In this document: piece by piece, positions 57,988 through 64,000 of the stretch | Layout: each line of letters starts with the position of its first letter | Position numbering within the stretch: position 1 is the stretch's first letter | NCBI RefSeq assembly: GCF_003182135.1 | Contig: NZ_QGTL01000017.1 | Location: forward strand, 1 to 64,000 | Direction of reading: 5' to 3' | DNA length: 64,000 nt | DNA from: Nocardia neocaledoniensis | GTDB lineage: Bacteria; Actinomycetota; Actinomycetes; Mycobacteriales; Mycobacteriaceae | The notes under the pieces: generated by a model | What the model saw: only the letters and a program-made list of their open reading frames with translations | Database searches by the model: none | What the model was told of the DNA's origin: nothing | Translations under genes and position numbers: made by a program

Positions 57988-59355
57988 TCAGTTCCCTCCC
58001 GTTGCGGCGCCGCTGGTCTCCGCGGCGGTGACGAACAATTCCTCGGCCCGGCGCACCCGGACGGTGACCACCGCGCCGCGGTACCTGGCCAGCGCGGGCA
58101 GCACCAGCAACCCGTCCTCGACCGGCCGGGTCAGCCGCAGCCTGGCCAGCAGTGCCAGCACCTCGGTGGTGAGGCCGCCGACATCGGCCTGCCACTGCGC
58201 GGCGAAGGTCGCGCCGTAGCGGTCGGTGAGCGCGGTGACCGTGTCACGCACCCACTCCGCGGTCAGGAACGGATAGGTGACCGGCTCGGTGTCCTCGCCG
58301 TCGGTCTCCACCGTGTCGGGGTCGGGGAGGTCACCGTCCTCGGCGAGCGGGGCGAACACGCCCGCCGCCGGGATGGCCTCGTCGAGCCGGTCGAGCAGCT
58401 CGTCGTCGGGCCCGGGATCGGGGCGACGGGGGAGCGGATGATCGATGTCGAGCACCATGTCGGCGATCTCGCCGATGAGCAGCAGGGCCACCTGCGCGAG
58501 CGTGCCGGTGCCGGGAAACCTGGTGTCGGACAAGCGGCCCGAGGTGTCGATGAGCGCCACGCCCTCGGCTCTGCGCTCGGCGCGCAGACCCGTGCACTCC
58601 TCGACCTCGCCGACGAGGCGGTCCTGCGCGAGCAGCGCGCGCTCGGCGGGCGGCAGATCCTCGAGATAGACCACCGGGCGCTCCACGAGAGCGCGGCGCA
58701 GCCTGCGCGCCGACTCGGCGGGCGAGGGCTCGGCGTCGGCGAGCAGGCCGCGCACGCTGTGCAGGTGCTGCAGGGCCCGCGGCGGCCGGAACAGCGCGAA
58801 CACCACCGGGCGATCGATGTCGTAGAGCGCTTCCCCGGCCTCGGGGTCCGAGGCCCACCCGCCCGCGTCGCCGTCGGCCAGGGTCAGCGCGCCGCGCGCG
58901 CCGAGCCAGCCGACCGCGTCGACGAACGCGTCCCGATCGGCGGCCCGGTCGGTCGACAGCTCGAGGCCCTCGATCCGGCTCGCGTAATCGGCCACGTGCT
59001 CGGCCAGTTCCGACAGCGTGATCTGGTCGCCGGCGCGACCCAGCGCCGCCAGCGCCAGCGACAGATAGGCGTAGCGGCGGCGGTCGAACACCCGATCGTT
59101 GACGCTGCGCGCGGGCACCGTCTCGTCGAGCCGGTCGTGCACCGGATACAACCGGGCCGTGGTCTCGGTGACCTCGAGCCGGTACCCGAACAGTTCGGCC
59201 AGGTCCTCGCGCAGCTCGGTGGCCCAGCGCCGCACCAGCGGGAGCGCGATCCGATCGGGATAGACCCTGGTCACCAGGTGATTGGCGAGCATCACCCTGG
59301 CCGCGCGCTGGTAGCTGTCCAGGGCGAGCGCGTCGATGCGGCGCCGCTGTCTCAT
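57988..59355 (-). CDS. jetB: JetB-like subunit (DUF2398/TIGR02678-like)
   Basis: The 455-residue protein matches the DUF2398 family in layout: RRIDALALDSYQRAARVMLANHLVT at the start, RRRYAYLSLALAALG, and FPGTGTLAQVALLLIGEI. In Wadjet complexes this is the kleisin-associated (KITE-like) winged-helix subunit. Its ATG overlaps the stop of jetA (ATGA), and jetC follows after 4 bp. It has no catalytic motif. Confidence 0.8.
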   Translation of the reverse strand: MRQRRRIDALALDSYQRAARVMLANHLVTRVYPDRIALPLVRRWATELREDLAELFGYRLEVTETTARLYPVHDRLDETVPARSVNDRVFDRRRYAYLSLALAALGRAGDQITLSELAEHVADYASRIEGLELSTDRAADRDAFVDAVGWLGARGALTLADGDAGGWASDPEAGEALYDIDRPVVFALFRPPRALQHLHSVRGLLADAEPSPAESARRLRRALVERPVVYLEDLPPAERALLAQDRLVGEVEECTGLRAERRAEGVALIDTSGRLSDTRFPGTGTLAQVALLLIGEIADMVLDIDHPLPRRPDPGPDDELLDRLDEAIPAAGVFAPLAEDGDLPDPDTVETDGEDTEPVTYPFLTAEWVRDTVTALTDRYGATFAAQWQADVGGLTTEVLALLARLRLTRPVEDGLLVLPALARYRGAVVTVRVRRAEELFVTAAETSGAATGGN

Positions 59356-60995
59356 CGTTTCGCCCCCTTGCGCGTGGTCGCGGTGACCTCGAGGCGGCGA
59401 TTGTTCAGATGCAGCAACCCCGCCGCGGTGCGGATCACCGTCGACCCGTCGCACGGCCGCACCGTCAGGGTGACGCCGTTGTCGGAACCCGTGGTGCCGT
59501 CGACCCGTCCGCTCACCGGCACCCACGCCGTCGACGCCGCGTCGAGCAGGCGCAACAGCACCTCGGTCTCGCGGGCGTCGAGCACGCGCTCGTGTACCGC
59601 GCCGGTGGCCAGCGACGCGGCCGCCGCCGCCCGGTCGCGCTGCGCCGCCAGCTGGGCCTCGCGCAGGCGCCGGATGCCCGCGTCGTTGCGCGCGATCCGG
59701 GCCGGCGCGCCCGCGCTGGGCGCGCGACCGGTCTCGGCCAGGGTGCGCGAGATCTCCAACGGCGGTGCGTCCCACCACGATCGGCTCGCCGGGATCAGTT
59801 CCGCGTCGGGGTGCTCGAGCGCGAGATGGCGCGGCTTGCCGAGGCCGAACACCGCGTCGTAGAGCGCGTGCGCGCTGCCGAGGGTCGGGGTGTCGACGAA
59901 CCAGGCGGCCAGGTGCCGCAGCGCGGATTCCCGGCTGACCCCGCCGCGCCGGGTCTCGGTGACCCGCCGCAGCAGCGAGAGCACCGCGGCGATCGCGCTC
60001 ATCGTCGCCTCGCGCAGCCGGTCGGCCTCGCACGTCTCCGGGGAATCCCCGCCCGCCGACACGAACCAGGTGCGCAGGCCGTCCCAGCGTGCCCGCCAGT
60101 CGGCCTCGCGTTCGCCCGGGCTGAGCAGCACCCGCTCGTCACAGCTCGCCGCCCGCGCGATCAGCTGATCGACCCCGGTGTCCTCGACCTCGCCGATCGC
60201 GGCGGCCAGGCGCGGCGCGAACCGGGCCAGATCCATGCTGAACTCGCGCATGTGCGCCAGCAGCGCGTCCTTGTGCGCCAGAAAGGATTCCGGGGTGATC
60301 TCGGTGGTGCGCACCAGATCGCCCAGCGACAGGTAGAAGTGCGCGGCCCGCGCGGCCATGTCGGTGAGCGCCGCGTCGAGCCTGCGCAGCGTGGTGTAGA
60401 CGCGCTCGGCGTCGGCGTCGCGATTGGCGGCGGCGAGGGTGCCCAGATCGGCGAGCAGTTCGGGCAGCACCAGCCGCGACAGCGACGCGTCGTCCATCCT
60501 GGCCGTCAGCACGCCGGCCACCGCCCGGTAGGCCTGGAAGCCGGCCTGCGCGAACTGGTAGACGTAGTGCCGGTTGCGGTACTCGGCGAGGGTGGCCGCG
60601 CGGGTGCCGTCGTAGCTGCGTTCGAGCACACCCCAGCGGTGCAGCTGTTCGAGCAGCGGCCCGATCTCGGCGGCGGGCAGCGGCACACCGGCCGGTCCGG
60701 CGTGGGTGCCGGTCTCGGCCCTGGCGATCCAGTCGGCGACGTCGTCGGCGTGCAGCAGCACCACGTAGGCGGCGCGGGCGCTATCGAAGGCGCGCAGCAC
60801 CCGCAGGTAATCGGCGCGCTTCTCGGCGGTCGCGAACGAGAACAACCGCAGCCGCTCGTCCCACAGGGCGGGTACGGCGCTGGGCAGGCCGTCGGCGAGG
60901 TCGGTCACCGGAGTCAGGTTAGTGGTGGGGACCGACGCGGCCGGGGCACCCGTCCCGCGACGGCGTGCCTCGCCCGTCTGGTAGGCGCCGCTCAC
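59352..60995 (-). CDS. jetA: JetA-like subunit (DUF2397/TIGR02677-like)
   Basis: The 547-residue, mostly helical protein matches the DUF2397 family (ERLRLFSFATAEKRADYLRVLRAF, LEQLHRWGVL, YQFAQAGFQAYRAV). In Wadjet this is the kleisin-like subunit that bridges the JetC heads. The start is GTG at 60995, overlapping the stop of the upstream regulator gene (GTGA), which puts the regulator in the same transcript. The first 35 residues are low complexity, so a later start is possible. Confidence 0.8.
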   Translation of the reverse strand: MSGAYQTGEARRRGTGAPAASVPTTNLTPVTDLADGLPSAVPALWDERLRLFSFATAEKRADYLRVLRAFDSARAAYVVLLHADDVADWIARAETGTHAGPAGVPLPAAEIGPLLEQLHRWGVLERSYDGTRAATLAEYRNRHYVYQFAQAGFQAYRAVAGVLTARMDDASLSRLVLPELLADLGTLAAANRDADAERVYTTLRRLDAALTDMAARAAHFYLSLGDLVRTTEITPESFLAHKDALLAHMREFSMDLARFAPRLAAAIGEVEDTGVDQLIARAASCDERVLLSPGEREADWRARWDGLRTWFVSAGGDSPETCEADRLREATMSAIAAVLSLLRRVTETRRGGVSRESALRHLAAWFVDTPTLGSAHALYDAVFGLGKPRHLALEHPDAELIPASRSWWDAPPLEISRTLAETGRAPSAGAPARIARNDAGIRRLREAQLAAQRDRAAAAASLATGAVHERVLDARETEVLLRLLDAASTAWVPVSGRVDGTTGSDNGVTLTVRPCDGSTVIRTAAGLLHLNNRRLEVTATTRKGAKR

Positions 60996-62224
60996 CCGAC
61001 GTTGAGCGAGCGCAGCTGCTCGAGGAACGACTGGGTGCGCGGGTCTCCGGGATAGCGTTCGATGATCTCGCGCGCGGCCTCGCCCGCGATCCAGGCCAGC
61101 GAGGGCAGCGAACGCCTGCCCGCGGTGAACGCTGCGACCCCCTCGTCGACGGCCCGTTCGAGATCGCGGTCACGCACCGCCACCACGGCCAGCGTCAGCC
61201 GCGCCTCCGAGACCCGCATGGGATTGCGGATCGAGCCGTCGGGCCTGGTCGAGTCCTTGATCACCTGGTTGGCGTAGCGCTCGGCGAGCCGGTCCTGCCC
61301 GGCCACCCGGCAGCAGTCCATCGCGTAGAAGTCGAACTTGGTCGCGTCGACCACGAAATGGTTGTCCAGATCCGCCGGATGACCGGTGCGCGACAGGATC
61401 GCCCTGCCCTCGTCGAGCGCGGTCTGCACCGCCCTGCGGTCGCCGAGCCTGGCCCAGCCCTTGGCGCGCTGCGCGGCCAGCTGCACGCCGACACCCATCG
61501 CGGAGGTGCCCGACATCGCCTTCTCGGAGACGTCGATCGCGCCACGGAAATTTCCCTGGGTGAGCGCGAACCAGGCCGACATCTCGGCCGCCCACGCGGA
61601 GATCTCGACGCTGCCCGCCTCGCGGCCCAGCGAATCGGCGGCCCGCCGGGTGGCCTCGGCGCCGGCCCGGTGTCCGAGGTCGTAATCGACGCAACCCACC
61701 AGCAACGCCACCCAGCCCGCGAGCACCAGGATCTCCCGGTGCTGGCTCAGGGTGAGCCTGCCGTCGAGCAGCGAGGTGATCCGGCGCAGCCAGGCCGTGC
61801 CCTCGGCGTGCAGGTCGTGCGGGTCGGCGTAGGCGTACTCGCAGCACAGCCGTTCGGCGGTGATCCGCACCGCGTCCAGCGTCGCGCTGTTGACATCGGA
61901 CATCCGGAGCCTGCCGATGAACTCGAGGGTGTCCATACCCGTCGCCGATAACAGCTCGTCATCGCGGTTGGGCCGGGACTTGGGGAAGAACGCGGCGGGG
62001 ACGGTGTCGAACGCAGCCGCGATGATCGGCGCGTAGAACTCGTCGGGGCGCGATTCGCCGGACTCCCAGCGGCGCCAGTTGCGGAGCAGAGTACTGTCTG
62101 TCGGCAGGTTGTGGGAGGACTTGGCACGCATCGCGCGGACGGCATCGGCTTGCGACCACCCCCTCGCGTCACGTTCCGAGCGCATCCGGACAGCCCAGAC
62201 GGGTCGATCATCAGTTGCGGTCAC
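60992..62224 (-). CDS. XRE-family regulator with helical-repeat C-terminus
   Basis: The 410-residue protein begins with an XRE-type helix-turn-helix (WAVRMRSERDARGWSQADAVRAM ... LRNWRRWESGE) at about 9-60, followed by a helical, TPR-like region of about 300 residues with two or three Trp-rich helices (EISAWAAEMSAWFAL). It is translationally coupled to jetA, so it leads the Wadjet-type operon and probably controls it. A 7-bp inverted repeat lies about 50 bp before its GTG start. Such XRE/TPR proteins in actinobacteria often respond to peptides or other small signals. Confidence 0.85.
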   Translation of the reverse strand: MTATDDRPVWAVRMRSERDARGWSQADAVRAMRAKSSHNLPTDSTLLRNWRRWESGESRPDEFYAPIIAAAFDTVPAAFFPKSRPNRDDELLSATGMDTLEFIGRLRMSDVNSATLDAVRITAERLCCEYAYADPHDLHAEGTAWLRRITSLLDGRLTLSQHREILVLAGWVALLVGCVDYDLGHRAGAEATRRAADSLGREAGSVEISAWAAEMSAWFALTQGNFRGAIDVSEKAMSGTSAMGVGVQLAAQRAKGWARLGDRRAVQTALDEGRAILSRTGHPADLDNHFVVDATKFDFYAMDCCRVAGQDRLAERYANQVIKDSTRPDGSIRNPMRVSEARLTLAVVAVRDRDLERAVDEGVAAFTAGRRSLPSLAWIAGEAAREIIERYPGDPRTQSFLEQLRSLNVG

Positions 62225-62274
62225 GGCGGTAGTATTCCACCAGTTAACGTTCGGCGTCCCGAATAGGGCATGTA

Positions 62275-62294
62275 GATGTCATCGGCTTGACATC
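62275..62294. promoter_or_regulatory. Operator dyad between XRE/Wadjet operon and the resolvase-like gene
   Basis: GATGTCA-TCGGCT-TGACATC is a perfect 7-bp inverted repeat with a 6-bp spacer, placed in the 240-bp divergent gap. A TTGACA overlaps its right arm (62287-62292) and may be a -35 for the rightward gene. The XRE regulator is the likely ligand. Confidence 0.65.
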
Positions 62295-62464
62295 TGCTGC
62301 GAACGGCGCCGAATCCGCATGCTGTAAGTAGGTGCCCGGCCCGCAGACCGGACACCCGCCCTGTGGGAGAGCTTGCAGGGCAACGCAGTACCCCCGCGCG
62401 GCGCACGGCGCGGCGCGGGGGGATCCGACAACAGAACAGCGATCCCAATCCAACGGAGGTTCGG

Positions 62465-62770
62465 GTGGAAGCGTTGATCTATGGATACTTGCGGGACGAT
62501 CTGGCCGAAGGCCAGGGCGACCAATTGGAGGATGCGCTACGCAGCCTCGCGCGCACCGCGGGGATGTGTTTCGCCGCGACGTTCCATGAATCGACCGCGG
62601 GTGACGGTGCGGCGTTCGCCGAGCTCACCCAGGAATTGAAGCGGGCCGACGCACACCACGTGGTGGTGCCGTCCCTCGATCACCTTGCGGGCCAGACGAT
62701 TCCACGTGACCTGCTGATCGCGAAGCTGGCACACGAGGCGGCCGCCCAAGTGCTCACCCTGGAGCGCTGA
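62465..62770 (+). CDS. Catalytically inactive resolvase-like small protein
   Basis: The 101-residue protein resembles the N-terminal domain of serine recombinases: LIYGYLRDD at the start, LEDALRSLARTAG, and HHVVVPSLDHLAG near the end. The catalytic serine expected in the Y-x-R-x-S motif is replaced (YLRDD), and the DNA-binding C-terminal half is absent, so it cannot recombine DNA. The GTG start lies five bases after GGAGG. It is divergent from the Wadjet-type operon. Its role is unknown; a scaffold or regulatory part is possible. Confidence 0.7.
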   Translation: MEALIYGYLRDDLAEGQGDQLEDALRSLARTAGMCFAATFHESTAGDGAAFAELTQELKRADAHHVVVPSLDHLAGQTIPRDLLIAKLAHEAAAQVLTLER

Positions 62771-62807
62771 CCATGGCCGGCTCCGGATCCGAACCACCAT
62801 CTCGGTA

Positions 62808-62826
62808 GCGGCCGCGCTCCGGCCGC
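62808..62826. terminator. Hairpin between convergent genes
   Basis: GCGGCCG (62808-62814) pairs with CGGCCGC (62820-62826) around a 5-nt loop, in the gap between the resolvase-like gene and the 3' end of the PAC2 gene. Confidence 0.45.
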
Positions 62827-62923
62827 CCACCGGTCAGCAGCACGGCGCTGACGATCTCTGCCGCTGCCGAACCGCCGTCGCCTTCGCTCGCGCGAGCGAA
62901 GACTCTCAGGCCAGCGGTGACAA

Positions 62924-63808
62924 CTACAGACCGAAACTGCCTGGGCCGCGCCGCCGGAGGTACTTCTCGAACTCCGCCGCGATCGCGTCGCCGTCGATCT
63001 TCGACATCGTCTCGTTGAGGTCGATCGCCGCGTCGCCCCGCTCCTCGAGCGAGCGCACGTACTCGTTGATCTCCTCGTCGCCGACGGTCATCTCGTTGAC
63101 CGCCGCCTCCCACTCCTCGGCCTGCTTGGGCAGCTCGCCCAGCGGGACCTCGATGTCGAGGACGTCCTCGACCCGGTGCAGCAACGCGATGGTCGCCTTG
63201 GGGTTCGGCGGCTGGGAGACGTAGTGCGGCACCGCCGCCCAGAACGACACCGCGGGCACCCCGGCCTTCACGCACTGGTCCTGCAGCACGCCGGTGATCC
63301 CGGTCGGGCCCTCGTATCTGGTCTGCTCCAGGCTGAACCGCTCGGCGGCCTCGGGGCTGTAGGCCGAACCGGTCACCGGCACCGGTCGCGTGTGCGGGGT
63401 GTCGGCCAGCAGCGCGCCGAGGATCACCACGGTCTCCACGCCCAGCTGTTCGATGAACTCGAGCAGGTCGTTGCAGAAGCTGCGCCAGCGCATGTTCGGT
63501 TCGATGCCGCGCAGCAGCACCACGTCACGGTCGCTACCGGGCGGCGAGCACACCGAGAGCATGGTCGAGGGCCACTGGATCTCCCTGGTCACCCCGTCGA
63601 CCTGACGCACCGTCGGACGGTTGACCTGGTAGTCGTAGTAGTCCTCGGAATCGAGTTCGGCGAGCGGCTCGGCGTCCCAGATCAACTCCAGATGTTCGAC
63701 CGCGCCACTGGCCGCGTCACCGGCGTCGTTCCAGCCCTCGAAGGCAGCAACCAGCACGGGATTGCGCAACGTCGGCAGTTCCGTCTCGGGGGTCTCACTG
63801 GCATCCAC
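62924..63808 (-). CDS. PAC2-family (proteasome-assembly-chaperone-like) protein
   Basis: The 294-residue protein has the PAC2 family opening PVLVAAFEGWNDAGDAASGAVEHL, YQVNRPTVRQVDG, and the conserved VVILGALLADTPHTRPVPVTG and GPTGITGVLQDQC. In actinobacteria a family member structurally resembles proteasome assembly chaperones. The start is GTG at 63808; a TAGGCT (63820-63815) 6 bp before it suggests a leaderless transcript. It is divergent from a probable metH, as in mycobacteria (Rv2125 next to metH). Confidence 0.9.
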   Translation of the reverse strand: MDASETPETELPTLRNPVLVAAFEGWNDAGDAASGAVEHLELIWDAEPLAELDSEDYYDYQVNRPTVRQVDGVTREIQWPSTMLSVCSPPGSDRDVVLLRGIEPNMRWRSFCNDLLEFIEQLGVETVVILGALLADTPHTRPVPVTGSAYSPEAAERFSLEQTRYEGPTGITGVLQDQCVKAGVPAVSFWAAVPHYVSQPPNPKATIALLHRVEDVLDIEVPLGELPKQAEEWEAAVNEMTVGDEEINEYVRSLEERGDAAIDLNETMSKIDGDAIAAEFEKYLRRRGPGSFGL

Positions 63809-63934
63809 CCGGTCAGCCTAGTGTCTGTGGCGAATTGTTTTGCGGTGACCGGCGCTGTTGCGTGTTTCCGGCGCGCGCTGTGTCGCAGGCCACTCCGATC
63901 ACCCACAGTGGTCCGGTTCGTCGGTGTCGCCCAT

Positions 63935-63946
63935 TAGTCTTGATTC
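63935..63946 (+). promoter_or_regulatory. -10 element of a leaderless promoter (probable metH)
   Basis: TAGTCT (63935-63940) is followed by 6 bp and then the ATG at 63947, so transcription should start at the A of the start codon. No ribosome site is present. A clear -35 is not evident. Confidence 0.5.
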
Positions 63947-64000
63947 ATGTCTGCGTCCTCGCCCGCCGGGTTCGATACCACGCTCCTCGACACGCTGCGA
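63947..64000 (+). CDS. metH: Probable methionine synthase, first 18 codons only
   Basis: The reading frame from ATG 63947 gives MSASSPAGFDTTLLDTLR before the window ends. The FDTTLLDxLR opening and the position next to a PAC2 gene agree with cobalamin-dependent methionine synthase of mycobacteria and relatives. With only 18 residues visible this is mainly a context call. Confidence 0.5.
   Translation, partial: MSASSPAGFDTTLLDTLR

Overview
The window is a high-GC actinomycete chromosome segment, most likely from a Nocardia-like member of the Mycobacteriales. The evidence is coding-sequence character rather than a marker gene: dense GTG/ATG starts with ATGA and GTGA overlaps, an IdeR-type iron box, mycofactocin genes, an AcpM-like carrier protein, a SigF/SigB-type promoter, and a PAC2-metH-like gene pair of the mycobacterial kind. 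I see no rRNA, tRNA, CRISPR array or insertion sequence. All gene assignments come from reading translated motifs; no database search was run.

Layout. 1-3.3 kb: an iron-siderophore ABC importer (lipoprotein, ATPase, two permeases) behind a near-perfect IdeR box. 3.3-7.2 kb: a NarL-type two-component system divergent from a small TrkA-N-like/CBS/ArsB-NhaD ion-transport operon. 7.2-20.8 kb: a histidine-utilisation regulon (hutG, hutI, NCS1 permease; APC permease, hutH; hutU; HutC-like GntR repressor) split by an unrelated block (TetR, GNAT, MerR, a frameshifted acyl carrier protein, TetR plus membrane protein). The hut promoters carry matching palindromes of the type CTGTATATACAG. 21.1-22.1 kb: two genes of unknown function, then 640 bp without a recognisable gene.

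22.7-35.4 kb is the most interesting region. It is an apparently co-transcribed terpenoid locus: polyprenyl diphosphate synthase, a squalene/phytoene-synthase-fold enzyme, a three-histidine-box membrane oxygenase/desaturase, an MddA/isoprenylcysteine-methyltransferase-like membrane enzyme, all six genes from acetoacetyl-CoA to IPP/DMAPP (mevalonate kinase, diphosphomevalonate decarboxylase, phosphomevalonate kinase, type 2 IPP isomerase, HMG-CoA reductase, HMG-CoA synthase) and a Baeyer-Villiger-type monooxygenase. The locus supplies its own C5 units, elongates and couples them, and decorates the product; no recognisable terpene cyclase or carotenoid desaturase is present. Its phosphomevalonate kinase contains three tandem 31-residue repeats.

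35.4-40.1 kb: a stressosome operon (rsbR, rsbS, rsbT, an RsbX-like phosphatase and a large RsbU-N/PAS/GAF/PP2C/HATPase protein) behind a SigB/SigF-type promoter. 40.1-42.7 kb: mftR, mftE and mftD of the mycofactocin pathway without mftA, B, C or F. 42.8-53.1 kb: a lipoprotein, MarR regulator, class I fumarase, ABC1 kinase, a His-rich membrane protein, a cysteine-synthase-like enzyme with an MFS exporter, an M15 peptidase, an epoxide hydrolase and a WYL regulator. 53.3-62.8 kb: a Wadjet-type SMC-like anti-plasmid operon (jetA, jetB, jetC) led by an XRE/helical-repeat regulator but with no jetD nuclease gene; a catalytically dead resolvase-like gene is divergent from it. 62.9-64 kb: a PAC2-family gene and the start of a probable metH, both apparently leaderless.
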